Origin: Megachile rotundata
Taxonomy: Eukaryota > Arthropoda > Insecta > Hymenoptera > Megachilidae
DNA: 64,000 nucleotides
Reading direction: 5' to 3'
Assembly: GCF_050947335.1 (NCBI RefSeq)
Contig: NW_027473830.1
Span: 62,001 to 126,000, forward strand
In this document: positions 14,887 to 30,575 of the stretch, piece by piece
How the letters are laid out: every line of letters starts with the position of its first letter
Position numbering within the stretch: the stretch's first letter is position 1
The notes under the pieces: generated by a model
Seen by the model: only the letters and a program-made list of their open reading frames with translations
Databases searched by the model: none
What the model was told of the DNA's origin: nothing
Position numbers and translations under genes: made by a program

Positions 14887-14957
14887 CATATTATGCTTAT
14901 ATGATCGATAGAACGACAATTACTACACTTATTACACTCACTGTTATCAATGTAACT
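14887..14957 (+). repeat. 71-bp deletion monomer 3
   Basis: The 12-bp deletion and the linked GTAACTC ending are retained. It lies 3,972 bp (48 monomers less 12 bp) after the second copy. Confidence 0.92.
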
Positions 14958-16340
14958 CATATTATTAGCCATATTATGGTTATATGACCGATAGAACGAC
15001 AATTACTATGCTTATTACTCTTATTATTATCAATCTAACTCATATTATTAGCCATATTATGCTTATATGATCGATAGGACGACAATTACTATACTCATTA
15101 CTCTTATTATTATCAATCTAACTCATATTATTGGCCATATTGTGTTTATATGATCGATAGAACGACAAGTACTATACTTACCACTTTTATTATTATCAAT
15201 CTAACTCATATTATTATCCATATTATGCTTATATGATCGATAGTACGACAATTACTATACTCATTACTCTTATTATTATCATTCTAACTCATATTAATAG
15301 ACATATTATGCTTATATGATCGATAGTATGACAATTACTATACTCATTACTCTTACTATTATCAATCTAACTCATATTATTAGCAATATTCTGTTTATAT
15401 GATCGATAGAACGACAAGTACTATACTTACCACTTTTATTATTATCAATCTAACTCATATTATTAGCCATATTGTGGTTATATGACCGATAGAACGACAA
15501 TTACTATATTTATTACTCTTATTATTATCAATCTAACTCATATTATTAGCCATATTATGCTCATATGATCGATAGTTCGACAATTACTATACTAATTACT
15601 CTTATTATTACCAATCTAACTCATGTTATTAACCATATTATGAAGATATGATCGATAGAACGACAATTACTATACTTATTACTCTTATTGTTATCAATCT
15701 AACTCATATTGTTAGCCATATTATGCTTATATGATCGGTATAACGACAAATAATATACTTATTACTCTTATTATTAGCAACCTAACTCATATTATTAGCC
15801 ATATTATGCTTATATGATCGATGGAACGACAATTACTACACTTATTACACTCACTGTTATCAATCTAACTCGTATTATTAGCCATATTATGGTTATATGA
15901 CCGATAGAGCGACAATTACTATACTTATTACTCTTATTATTATCAATCTAACTCATATTATTAGCCATATTATGCTTATATGATCGATAGGACGACAATT
16001 ACTATACTCATTACTCTTATTATTATCAATCTAACTCATATTATTAGCCATATTATGCTCATATGATCGATAGAACGACAATTACTACACTTATTACACC
16101 CACTATTATCAATCTAATTCATGTTATTAACCATATTATGCAGATATGATCGATAGAACGACAAATACTATACTGATTACTCTTATTATTATTAATCTAA
16201 CTCATATTATTAGCCATATTATGCTTATATGATCGATAGAACGACAATTACTACACTTATTACACTCACTGTTATCAATCTAACTCATATTATTAGCCAT
16301 ATTATGGTTATATGACCGATAGAACGACAATTACTATGCT
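14887..16340 (+). repeat. Block Y, copy 3
   Basis: It opens with the third 71-bp deletion monomer and keeps the Y order, with the CGGTATAACG landmark at 15,736. It differs from copies 1 and 2 by CATGTTATTAACC in place of CATATTATTAACC near 15,620, a variant shared with copy 4 at about 19,098. Copies 3 and 4 therefore share a more recent ancestor. Confidence 0.82.
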
Positions 16341-18360
16341 TATTACTCTTATTATTATCAATCTAACTCATATTATTAGCCATATTATGCTTATATGATC
16401 GATAGGACGACAATTACTATAACCATTACTCTTATTATTATCAACCTAACTCATATTATTAGCCATATTATGCTCATATGATCGATAGAACGACAATAAC
16501 TACACTTATTACACTCACTATTATCAATCTAATTCATGTTATTAATCATATTATGCAGATATGATCGATAGAACGACAAATACTATACTGATTACTCTTA
16601 TTATTATCAATCTAACTCATATTATTAGCCATATTATGCTTATATGATCGATAGGACGACAATTACTATACTCATTACTCTTATTATTATCAATCTAACT
16701 CATATTATTGGCCATATTGTGTTTATATGATCGATAGAACGACAAGTACTATACTTACCACTTTTATTATTATCAATCTAACTCATATTATTATCCATAT
16801 TATGCTTATATGATCGATAGTACGACAATTACTATACTCATTACTCTTATTATTATCATTCTAACTCATATTAATAGACATATTATGCTTATATGATCGA
16901 TAGTATGACAATTACTATACTCATTACTCTTACTATTATCAATCTAACTCATATTATTAGCAATATTCTGTTTATATGATCGATAGAACGACAAGTACTA
17001 TACTTACCACTTTTATTATTATCAATCTAACTCATATTATTAGCCATATTGTGGTTATATGACCGATAGAACGACAATTACTATATTTATTACTCTTATT
17101 ATTATCAATCTAACTCATATTATTAGCCATATTATGCTCATATGATCGATAGTTCGACAATTACTATACTAATTACTCTTATTATTACCAATCTAACTCA
17201 TATTATTAACCATATTATGAAGATATGATCGATAGAACGACAATTACTATACTTATTACTCTTATTGTTATCAATCTAACTCATATTGTTAGCCATATTA
17301 TGCTTATATGATCGGTATAACGACAAATAATATACTTATTACTCTTATTATTATCAACCTAACTCATATTATTAGCCATATTATGCTTATATGATCGATG
17401 GAACGACAATTACTACACTTATTACACTCACTGTTATCAATCTAACTCGTATTATTAGCCATATTATGGTTATATGACCGATAGAGCGACAATTACTATA
17501 CTTATTACTCTTATTATTATCAATCTAACTCATATTATTAGCCATATTATGCTTATATGATCGATAGGACGACAATTACTATACTCATTACTCTTATTAT
17601 TATCAATCTAACTCATATTATTAGCCATATTATGCTCATATGATCGATAGAACGACAATTACTACACTTATTACACCCACTATTATCAATCTAATTCATG
17701 TTATTAACCATATTATGCAGATATGATCGATAGAACGACAAATACTATACTGATTACTCTTATTATTATTAATCTAACTCATATTACTAGCCATATTATG
17801 CTTATATGATCGATAGAACGACAATTACTACACTTATTACACTCACTGTTATCAATCTAACTCATATTATTAGCCATATTATGGTTATATGACCGATAGA
17901 ACGACAATTACTATGCTTATTACTCTTATTATTATCAATCTAACTCATATTATTAGCCATATTATGCTTATATGATCGATAGGACGACAATTACTATAAC
18001 CATTACTCTTATTATTATCAATCTAACTCATATTATTAGCCATATTATGCTTATATGATCGATAGGACGACAATTACTATACTCATTACTCTTATTATTA
18101 TCAATCTAACTCATATTATTAACCATATTATCCTTATATGATCGATAGTACGACAATTACTATACCCATTACTCTTATTATTATCAACCTAACTCATATT
18201 ATTAGCCATATTATGCTCATATGATCGATAGAACGACAATTACTACACTTATTACACTCACTATTATCAATCTAATTCATGTTATTAATCATATTATGCA
18301 GATATGATCGATAGAACGACAAATACAATACTGATTACTCTTATTATTATTAATCTAACT
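16341..18360 (+). repeat. Recombinant X/Y segment, second form
   Basis: A short head of X (ACCATT at 16,422) changes near 16,600 into the inside of Y: TGATTACTC is followed by TTATTATTATCAATC instead of the X form TTATTTTTATTAATC. Y landmarks follow, with CGGTATAACG at 17,313. Near 18,015 it returns to the tail of X. The CGGTATAACG landmarks at 15,736, 17,313 and 19,210 are spaced 19 and then 23 monomers, so deletion monomers 14,887 and 18,361 lie 42 monomers apart. Confidence 0.75.
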
Positions 18361-18431
18361 CATATTATGCTTATATGATCGATAGAACGACAATTACTAC
18401 ACTTATTACACTCACTGTTATCAATGTAACT
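18361..18431 (+). repeat. 71-bp deletion monomer 4
   Basis: Same 12-bp deletion and GTAACTC ending. The monomer immediately upstream has the private variant AAATACAATACTG near 18,321. Confidence 0.92.
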
Positions 18432-19814
18432 CATATTATTAGCCATATTATGGTTATATGACCGATAGAACGACAATTACTATGCTTATTACTCTTATTA
18501 TTATCAATCTAACTCATATTATTAGCCATATTATGCTTATATGATCGATAGGACGACAATTACTATACTCATTACTCTTATTATTATCAATCTAACTCAT
18601 ATTATTGGCCATATTGTGTTTATATGATCGATAGAACGACAAGTACTATACTTACCACTTTTATTATTATCAATCTAACTCATATTATTATCCATATTAT
18701 GCTTATATGATCGATAGTACGACAATTACTATACTCATTACTCTTATTATTATCATTCTAACTCATATTAATAGACATATTATGCTTATATGATCGATAG
18801 TATGACAATTACTATACTCATTACTCTTACTATTATCAATCTAACTCATATTATTAGCAATATTCTGTTTATATGATCGATAGAACGACAAGTACTATAC
18901 TTACCACTTTTATTATTATCAATCTAACTCATATTATTAGCCATATTGTGGTTATATGACCGATAGAACGACAATTACTATATTTATTACTCTTATTATT
19001 ATCAATCTAACTCATATTATTAGCCATATTATGCTCATATGATCGATAGTTCGACAATTACTATACTAATTACTCTTATTATTACCAATCTAACTCATGT
19101 TATTAACCATATTATGAAGATATGATCGATAGAACGACAATTACTATACTTATTACTCTTATTGTTATCAATCTAACTCATATTGTTAGCCATATTATGC
19201 TTATATGATCGGTATAACGACAAATAATATACTTATTACTCTTATTATTATCAACCTAACTCATATTATTAGCCATATTATGCTTATATGATCGATGGAA
19301 CGACAATTACTACACTTATTACACTCACTGTTATCAATCTAACTCGTATTATTAGCCATATTATGGTTATATGACCGATAGAGCGACAATTACTATACTT
19401 ATTACTCTTATTATTATCAATCTAACTCATATTATTAGCCATATTATGCTTATATGATCGATAGGACGACAATTACTATACTCATTACTCTTATTATTAT
19501 CAATCTAACTCATATTATTAGCCATATTATGCTCATATGATCGATAGAACGACAATTACTACACTTATTACACCCACTATTATCAATCTAATTCATGTTA
19601 TTAACCATATTATGCAGATATGATCGATAGAACGACAAATACTATACTGATTACTCTTATTATTATTAATCTAACTCATATTATTAGCCATATTATGCTT
19701 ATATGATCGATAGAACGACAATTACTACACTTATTACACTCACTGTTATCAATCTAACTCATATTATTAGCCATATTATGGTTATATGACCGATAGAACG
19801 ACAATTACTATGCT
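18361..19814 (+). repeat. Block Y, copy 4
   Basis: It opens with the fourth deletion monomer and has the CGGTATAACG landmark at 19,210. It matches copy 3 most closely, at a distance of 3,474 bp (42 monomers less 12 bp), including the shared CATGTTATTAACC variant. Confidence 0.82.
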
Positions 19815-21834
19815 TATTACTCTTATTATTATCAATCTAACTCATATTATTAGCCATATTATGCTTATATGATCGATAGGACGACAATTACTATAACCAT
19901 TACTCTTATTATTATCAACCTAACTCATATTATTAGCCATATTATGCTCATATGATCGATAGAACGACAATAACTACACTTATTACACTCACTATTATCA
20001 ATCTAATTCATGTTATTAATCATATTATGCAGATATGATCGATAGAACGACAAATACTATACTGATTACTCTTATTTTTATTAATCTAACTCATATTATT
20101 AGCCATATTATGCTTATATGATCGATAGGACGACAATTACTATACTCATTACTCTTATTATTATTAATCTAACTCATATTACTAGCCATATTATGCTCAT
20201 ATGATCGATAGAACGACAATTACTACACTTATTACACTCACTGTTATCAATCTAACTCGTATTATTGGCCATATTATGGTTATATGACCGATAGAACGAC
20301 AATTACTATACTTATTACTCTTATTATTATCAATCTAACTCATATTATTAGCCATATTATGCTTATATGATCGATAGGACGACAATTACTATACTCATTA
20401 CTCTTATTATTATCAATCTAACTCATATTATTAGCCATATTACGCTTATATGATCGATAGGACGACAATTACTATACTTATTACACTTATTCTTATCAAT
20501 CTAACTCATATTATTAGCCATATTATGCTCATATGATCGATAGAACGACAATTACTACACTTATTACACTCACTATTATCAATCTAATTCATGTTATTAA
20601 TCATATTATGCAGATATGATCGATAGAACTACAAATACTATACTGATTACTCTTATTATTATTAATCTAACTCATATTATTAGCCATATTATGCTTATAT
20701 GATCGATAGAACGACAATTACTACACTTATTACACTCAGTTTAATCAATCTAACTCATATTATTAACCATATTATGAAGATATGATCGATAGAACGACAG
20801 TTACTATACTGATTACTCTTATTATTATTACTCTAATTCATGTTATTAACCATATTATGCAGATATGATCGATAGAACGACAAATACTATACTGATTACT
20901 CTTATTATTATTAATCTAACTCATATTATTAGCCATATTATGCTTATATGATCGATAGAACGACAATTACTACACTTATTACACTCACTGTTATCAATCT
21001 AACTCGTATTATTAGCCATATTATGGTTATATGACCGATAGAACGACAATTACTATACTCATTACTCTTACTATTATCAATCTAACTCATATTATTAGCC
21101 ATATTGTGTTTATATGATCGATAGAACGACAAGTACTATACTTACCACTTTTATTATTATCAATCTAACTCATATTATTAGCCATATTACGCTTATATGA
21201 TCGATAGAACGACAATTACTATCCTTATTACACTCACTTTAATCAATCTAACTCATATTATTAACCATATTATGAAGATATGATCGATAGAACGACAATT
21301 ACTATACTTATTACACTGACTTTAATCAATCTAACTCATATTATTACCCATATTATGAAGATATGATCGATAGAACGACAATTACTACACTTATTACACT
21401 CACTATTATCAATTTAATTCATGTTATTAACCATATTATGCAGATATGATCGATAGAACGACAATTACTATGCTTATTACTCTTATTGTTATCAATCTAA
21501 CTCATATTATTAGCCATATTATGCTTATATGATCGATAGGACGACAATTACTATACTCATTACTCTTATTATTATCAATCTAACTCATATTATTAACCAT
21601 ATTATCCTTATATGATCGATAGTACGACAATTACTATACCCATTACTCTTATTATTATCAACCTAACTCATATTATTAGCCATATTATGCTCATATGATC
21701 GATAGAACGACAATTACTACACTTATTACACTCACTATTATCAATCTAATTCATGTTATTAATCATATTATGCAGATATGATCGATAGAACGACAAATAC
21801 TATACTGATTACTCTTATTATTATTAATCTAACT
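19815..21834 (+). repeat. Block X copy lacking two monomers (24 of 26)
   Basis: The block follows X order, with ACTCTTATTTTTATT near 20,070. At about 20,118-20,138 a GCTTATATGATCGATAG monomer joins directly to GGACGACAATTAC. Copies 1-3 have two further monomers here (a CGTATTATTGGCC/GGTT pair). The loss is 166 bp, exactly two monomers. The next deletion monomer is therefore at a 42-monomer rather than a 44-monomer spacing. Confidence 0.78.
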
Positions 21835-21905
21835 CATATTATGCTTATATGATCGATAGAACGACAATTACTACACTTATTACACTCACTGTTATCAATG
21901 TAACT
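21835..21905 (+). repeat. 71-bp deletion monomer 5 (last one seen)
   Basis: Identical deletion and linked GTAACTC ending. No further 71-bp monomer occurs between here and 64,000, so this variant is confined to the X/Y part of the array. Confidence 0.92.
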
Positions 21906-23288
21906 CATATTATTAGCCATATTATGGTTATATGACCGATAGAACGACAATTACTATGCTTATTACTCTTATTATTATCAATCTAACTCATATTATTAGC
22001 CATATTATGCTTATATGATCGATAGGACGACAATTACTATACTCATTACTCTTATTATTATCAATCTAACTCATATTATTGGCCATATTGTGTTTATATG
22101 ATCGATAGAACGACAAGTACTATACTTACCACTTTTATTATTATCAATCTAACTCATATTATTATCCATATTATGCTTATATGATCGATAGTACGACAAT
22201 TACTATACTCATTACTCTTATTATTATCATTCTAACTCATATTAATAGACATATTATGCTTATATGATCGATAGTATGACAATTACTATACTCATTACTC
22301 TTACTATTATCAATCTAACTCATATTATTAGCAATATTCTGTTTATATGATCGATAGAACGACAAGTACTATACTTACCACTTTTATTATTATCAATCTA
22401 ACTCATATTATTAGCCATATTGTGGTTATATGACCGATAGAACGACAATTACTATATTTATTACTCTTATTATTATCAATCTAACTCATATTATTAGCCA
22501 TATTATGCTCATATGATCGATAGTTCGACAATTACTATACTAATTACTCTTATTATTACCAATTTAACTCATATTATTAACCATATTATGAAGATATGAT
22601 CGATAGAACGACAATTACTATACTTATTACTCTTATTGTTATCAATCTAACTCATATTGTTAGCCATATTATGCTTATATGATCGGTATAACGACAAATA
22701 ATATACTTATTACTCTTATTATTATCAACCTAACTCATATTATTAGCCATATTATGCTTATATGATCGATGGAACGACAATTACTACACTTATTACACTC
22801 ACTGTTATCAATCTAACTCGTATTATTAGCCATATTATGGTTATATGACCGATAGAGCGACAATTACTATACTTATTACTCTTATTATTATCAATCTAAC
22901 TCATATTATTAGCCATATTATGCTTATATGATCGATAGGACGACAATTACTATACTCATTACTCTTATTATTATCAATCTAACTCATATTATTAGCCATA
23001 TTATGCTCATATGATCGATAGAACGACAATTACTACACTTATTACACCCACTATTATCAATCTAATTCATGTTATTAACCATATTATGCAGATATGATCG
23101 ATAGAACGACAAATACTATACTGATTACTCTTATTATTATTAATCAAACTCATATTATTAGCCATATTATGCTTATATGATCGATAGAACGACAATTACT
23201 ACACTTATTACACTCACTGTTATCAATCTAACTCATATTATTAGCCATATTATGGTTATATGACCGATAGAACGACAATTACTATGCT
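21835..23288 (+). repeat. Block Y, copy 5
   Basis: Opens with the last deletion monomer; CGGTATAACG landmark at 22,684. It lacks the CATGTTATTAACC variant of copies 3 and 4 and reads CAATTTAACTC near 22,560, so it branches with the older copies. Confidence 0.82.
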
Positions 23289-25470
23289 TATTACTCTTAT
23301 TATTATCAATCTAACTCATATTATTAGCCATATTATGCTTATATGATCGATAGGACGACAATTACTATAACCATTACTCTTATTATTATCAACCTAACTC
23401 ATATTATTAGCCATATTATGCTCATATGATCGATAGAACGACAATAACTACACTTATTACACTCACTATTATCAATCTAATTCATGTTATTAATCATATT
23501 ATGCAGATATGATCGATAGAACGACAAATACTATACTGATTACTCTTATTTTTATTAATCTAACTCATATTATTAGCCATATTATGCTTATATGATCGAT
23601 AGAACGACAATTACTACACTTATTACACTCACTGTTATCAATCTAACTCGTATTATTGGCCATATTATGGTTATATGACCGATAGAACGACAATTACTAT
23701 ACTTATTACTCTTATTATTATCAATCTAACTCATATTATTAGCCATATTATGCTTATATGATCGATAGGACGACAATTACTATACTCATTACTCTTATTA
23801 TTATCAATCTAACTCATATTATTAGCCATATTATGCTCATATGATCGATAGAACGACAATTACTACACTTATTACACCCACTATTATCAATCTAATTCAT
23901 GTTATTAACCATATTATGCAGATATGATCGATAGAACGACAAATACTATACTGATTACTCTTATTATTATCAATCTAACTCATATTATTAGCCATATTAT
24001 GCTTATATGATCGATAGGACGACAATTACTATACTCATTACTCTTATTATTATCAATCTAACTCATATTATTAGCCATATTACGCTTATATGATCGATAG
24101 GACGACAATTACTATACTTATTACACTTATTCTTATCAATCTAACTCATATTATTAGCCATATTATGCTCATATGATCGATAGAACGACAATTACTACAC
24201 TTATTACACTCACTATTATCAATCTAATTCATGTTATTAATCATATTATGCAGATATGATCGATAGAACGACAAATACTATACTGATTACTCTTATTATT
24301 ATTAATCTAACTCATATTATTAGCCATATTATGCTTATATGATCGATAGAACGACAATTACTACACTTATTACACTCAGTTTAATCAATCTAACTCATAT
24401 TATTAACCATATTATGAAGATATGATCGATAGAACGACAGTTACTATACTGATTACTCTTATTATTATTACTCTAATTCATGTTATTAACCATATTATGC
24501 AGATATGATCGATAGAACGACAAATACTATACTGATTACTCTTATTATTATTAATCTAACTCATATTATTAGCCATATTATGCTTATATGATCGATAGAA
24601 CGACAATTACTACACTTATTACACTCACTGTTATCAATCTAACTCGTATTATTAGCCATATTATGGTTATATGACCGATAGAACGACAATTACTATACTC
24701 ATTACTCTTACTATTATCAATCTAACTCATATTATTAGCCATATTGTGTTTATATGATCGATAGAACGACAAGTACTATACTTACCACTTTTATTATTAT
24801 CAATCTAACTCATATTATTAGCCATATTACGCTTATATGATCGATAGAACGACAATTACTATCCTTATTACACTCACTTTAATCAATCTAACTCATATTA
24901 TTAACCATATTATGAAGATATGATCGATAGAACGACAATTACTATACTTATTACACTGACTTTAATCAATCTAACTCATATTATTACCCATATTATGAAG
25001 ATATGATCGATAGAACGACAATTACTACACTTATTACACTCACTATTATCAATTTAATTCATGTTATTAACCATATTATGCAGATATGATCGATAGAACG
25101 ACAATTACTATGCTTATTACTCTTATTGTTATCAATCTAACTCATATTATTAGCCATATTATGCTTATATGATCGATAGGACGACAATTACTATACTCAT
25201 TACTCTTATTATTATCAATCTAACTCATATTATTAACCATATTATCCTTATATGATCGATAGTACGACAATTACTATACCCATTACTCTTATTATTATCA
25301 ACCTAACTCATATTATTAGCCATATTATGCTCATATGATCGATAGAACGACAATTACTACACTTATTACACTCACTATTATCAATCTAATTCATGTTATT
25401 AATCATATTATGCAGATATGATCGATAGAACGACAAATACTATACTGATTACTCTTATTATTATTAATCT
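23289..25470 (+). repeat. Block X copy with an internal Y-derived patch
   Basis: X order is kept at both ends. Between about 23,800 and 23,960 the monomers match block Y near 4,127-4,25x (TTACACCCACTATT, then CATGTTATTAACC and GCAG) before returning to X. It ends near 25,470 without a 71-bp monomer: where X copy 3 enters Y, this copy continues with a normal AGCC monomer. Confidence 0.7.
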
Positions 25471-28400
25471 AACTCATATTATTAGCCATATTATGCTTAT
25501 ATGATCGATAGAACGACAATTACTACACTTATTACACTCACTGTTATCAATCTAACTCGTATTATTGGCCATATTATGGTTATATGACCGATAGAACGAC
25601 AATTACTATACTTATTACTCTTATTATTATCAATCTAACTCATATTATTAGCCATATTATGCTTATATGATCGATAGGACGACAATTACTATACTCATTA
25701 CTCTTATTATTATCAATCTAACTCATATTATTAGCCATATTATGCTTATATGATCGATAGGACGACAATTACTATACTCATTACTCGTATTATTATCAAT
25801 CTAACTCATATTATTAGCCATATTATGCTTATATGATCGATAGAACGACAATTACTATACTTATTACTCTTATTATTATCAATCTAACTCATATTATTAT
25901 CCATATTATGCTTATATGATCGATAGTACGACAATTACTATACTCATTACTCTTATTATTATCATTCTAACTCATATTAGTAGACATATTATGCTTATAT
26001 GATCGATAGTATGACAATTACTATACTCATTACTCTTACTATTATCAATCTAACTCATATTATTAGCCATATTCTGTTTATATGATCGATAGAACGACAA
26101 GTACTATACTTACCACTTTTATTATTATCAATCTAACTCATATTATTAGCCATATTATGCTTATATGATCGATAGTACGACAATTACTATACTCATTACT
26201 CTTATTATTATCATTCTAACTCATATTAGTAGACATATTATGCTTATATGATCGATAGTATGACAATTACTATACTCATTACTCTTATTATTATCAATCT
26301 AACTCATATTGTTAGCCATATTATGCTTATACGATCGGTATAACGACAAATAATATACTTATTACTCTTATTATTATCAACCTAACTCATATTATTAGCC
26401 ATATTATGCTTATATGATCGATGGAACGACAATTACTACACTTATTACACCCACTATTATCAATCTAATTCATGTTATTAACCATATTATGCAGATATGA
26501 TCGATAGAACGACAATTACTATACCCATTACTCTAATTATTATCAACGTAACTCATATTATTAGCCATATTATGCTCATATGATCGATAGAACGGCAATT
26601 ACTACACTTATTATACTCACTATTATCAATCTAACTCATATTATTATCCATATTATGCTTATATGATCGATAGTACGACAATTAGTATACTCATTACTCT
26701 TATTATTATCATTCTAACTCATATTATTAGACATATTATGCTTATATGATCGATAGTATGACAATTACTATACTCATTACTCTTACTATTATCAATCTAA
26801 CTCATATTATTAGCCATATTGTGTTTATATGATCGATAGAACGACAAGTACTATACTTACCACTTTTATTATTATCAATCTAACTCATATTATTAGCCAT
26901 ATTATGGTTATATGACCGATAGAACGACAACTACTACATTTATTACTCTTATTATTATCAATCTAACTCATATTATTAGCCATATTATGCTCATATGATC
27001 GATAGAACGACAATTACTACACTTCTTACACTCACTATTATCAATCTAATTCATGTTATTAATCTTATTATGCAGATATGATCGATAGAACGACAAATAC
27101 TATACTGATTACTCTTATTATTATTAATCTAACTCATATTATTAGCCATATTATGCTTATATGATCGATAGAACGACAATTACTACACTTATTACACTCA
27201 GTTTAATCAATCTAATTCATATTATTAACCATATTATGAAGATATGATCGATAGAACGACAGTTACTATACTGATTACTCTTATTATTATTACTCTAATT
27301 CATGTTATTAACCATATTATGCAGATATGATCGATAGAACGACAAATACTATACTGATTACTCTTATTATTATTAATCTAACTCATATTATTAGCCATAT
27401 TATGCTTATATGATCGATAGAACGACAATTACTACACTTATTACACTCACTGTTTTCAATCTAACACGTATTATTGGCCATATTATGGTTATATGACCGA
27501 TAGAACGACAATTACTATACATATTACTCTTATTATTATCAATCTAACTCATATTATTAGCCATATTATGCTTATATGATCGATAGGACGACAATTACTA
27601 TACTCATTACTCTTATTATTATCAATCTTACTCATATTATTAGCCATATTATCCTTATATGATCGATAGTACGACAATTACTATACCCATTACTCTTATT
27701 ATTATCAACCTAACTCATATTATTAGCCATATTATGCTCATATGATCAATAGCACGACAATTACTACACTTATTACACTCACTATTATCAATCTAATTCA
27801 TGTTATTAATCATATTATGCAGATATGATCGATAGAACGACAAATACTATACTGATTACTCTTATTATTATTAATCTAACTCATATTATTAGCCATATTA
27901 TGCTTATATGATCGATAGAACGACAATTACTACACTTATTACACTCAGTTTAATCAATCTAACTCATATTATTAACCATATTATGCAGATATGATCGATA
28001 GAACGACAATTACTATGCTTATTACTCTTATTATTATCAATCTAACTCATATTATTAGCCATATTATGTTTATATGATCGATAGGACGACAATTACTATA
28101 CTCATTACTCTTATTATTATCAATCTAACTCATATTATTGGCCATATTGTGTTTATATAATCGATAGAACGACAAGTACTATACTTACCACTTTTATTAT
28201 TATCAATCTAACTCATATTATTATCCATATTATGCTTATATGATCGATAGTACGACAATTACTATACTCATTACTCTTATTATTATCATTCTAACTCATA
28301 TTATTAGACATATTATGCTTATATGATCGATAGTATGACAATTACTATACTCATTACTCTTATTATTATCAATCTAACTCATATTATAAGCCATATTATG

Positions 28401-29419
28401 CTTATATGATCGATAGAACGACAATTACTACACTTATTACACTCACTATTATCAATCTAATTCATGTTATTAACCATATTATGCAGATATGATCGATAGA
28501 ACGACAAATGCTATACTGATTACTCTTATTATTATTAATCTAACTCATATTATTAGCCATATTACGCTTATATGATCGATAGAACGACAATTACTACACT
28601 TATTACACTCACTGTTATCAATGTAACTCATATTATTAGCCATATTATGGTTATATGACCGATAGAACGACAATTACTATGCTTATTACTCTTATTATTA
28701 TCAATCTAACTCATATTATTAGCCATATTATGCTTATATGATCGATAGGACGACAATTACTATAACCATTACTCTTATTATTATCAACCTAACTCATATT
28801 ATTAGCCATATTATGCTCATATGATCGATAGAACGACAATAACTACACTTATTACACTCACTATTATCAATCTAATTCATGTTATTAATCATATTATGCA
28901 GATATGATCGATAGAACGACAAATACTATACTGATTACTCTTATGTTTATTAATCTAACTCATATTATTAGCCATATTATGCTTATATGATCGATAGAAC
29001 GACAATTACTACACTTATTACACTCACTGTTATCAATCTAACTCGTATTATTGGCCATATTATGGTTATATGACCGATAGAACGACAATTACTATACTTA
29101 TTACTCTTATTATTATCAATCTAACTCATATTATTAGCCATATTATGCTTATATGATCGATAGGACGACAATTACTATACTCATTACTCTTATTATCATT
29201 AATCTAACTCATATTACTAGCCATATTATGCTCATATGATCGATAGAACGACAATTACTACACTTATTACACTCACTGTTATCAATCTAACTCGTATTAT
29301 TGGCCATATTATGGTTATATGACCGATAGAACGACAATTACTATACTTATTACTCTTATTATTATCAATCTAACTCATATTATTAGCCATATTATGCTTA
29401 TATGATCGATAGGACGACA
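25471..29419 (+). repeat. Mosaic satellite region between the X/Y domain and the long duplications
   Basis: Ordinary 83-bp monomers without a clear local higher-order period. It holds a CGGTATAACG monomer at 26,336, 44 monomers after the last Y landmark, with a private ACGATCGG. A run at about 26,720-27,530 (AGACAT, GTGTTT, then GGTT with CAACTACTACATTT) returns at about 29,960 and 35,190; CTACTACATT at 26,931 and 30,168 is 39 monomers apart. The rare CTGTTTTCAATCTAACACG variant at 27,450 reappears 102 monomers later near 35,916. Confidence 0.7.
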
Positions 29420-30558
29420 ATTACTATACTCATTACTCTTATTATTATCAATCTAACTCATATTATTAGCCATATTACGCTTATATGATCGATAGGACGA
29501 CAATTACTATACTTATTACACTTATTCTTATCAATCTAACTCATATTATTAGCCATATTATGCTCATATGATCGATAGAACGACAATTACTACACTTATT
29601 ACACTCACTATTATCAATCTAATTCATGTTATTAATCATATTATGCAGATATGATCGATAGGACGACTATTACTATACTCATTACTCTTATTATTATCAA
29701 TCTAACTCATATTATTAGCCATATTATCCTTATATGATCGATAGTACGACAATTACTATACCCATTACTCTTATTATTATCAACCTAACTCATATTATTA
29801 GCCATATTATGCTCATATGATCGATAGAACGACAATTACTACACTTATTACACTCACTATTATCAATCTAACTCATATTATTAGCCATATTGTGGTTATA
29901 TGACCGATAGAACGACAATTACTATATTTATTACTCTTATTATTATCAATCTAACTCATATTATTAGACATATTATGCTTATATGATCGATAGTATGACA
30001 ATTACTATACTCATTACTCTTACTATTATCAATCTAACTCATATTATTAGCCATATTGTGTTTATATGATCGATAGAACGACAAGTACTATACTTACCAC
30101 TTTTATTATTATCAATCTAACTCATATTATTAGCCATATTATGGTTATATGACCGATAGAACGACAACTACTACATTTATTACTCTTATTATTATCAATC
30201 TAACTCATATTATTAGCCATATTATGCTCATATGATCGATAGAACGACAATTACTACACTTCTTACACTCACTATTATCAATCTAATTCATGTTATTAAT
30301 CTTATTATGCAGATATGATCGATAGAACGACAAATACTATACTGATTACTCTTATTATTATTAATCTAACTCATATTATTAGCCATATTATGCTTATATG
30401 ATCGATAGAACGACAATTACTACACTTATTACACTCAGTTTAATCAATCTAATTCATATTATTAACCATATTATGAAGATATGATCGATAGAACGACAGT
30501 TACTATACTGATTACTCTTATTATTATTACTCTAATTCATGTTATTAACCATATTATG

Positions 30559-30575
30559 CAGATATGACCGATAGA
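30559..30575 (+). repeat. Chimeric monomer at a two-monomer deletion
   Basis: GCAGATATGA is joined to CCGATAGAACG. GCAG-type monomers elsewhere continue TCGATAG, while CCGATAG belongs to GGTT-type monomers. The duplicate at about 35,785-35,965 has two more monomers between these halves. The breakpoint lies within the shared ATATGA. Confidence 0.85.

Noticed and set aside
25471..29419. A transposable element or unique insertion as the cause of the irregular zone
   Set aside because: Every monomer I could place here keeps the 83-bp unit and phase. The irregularity is in subtype order only.
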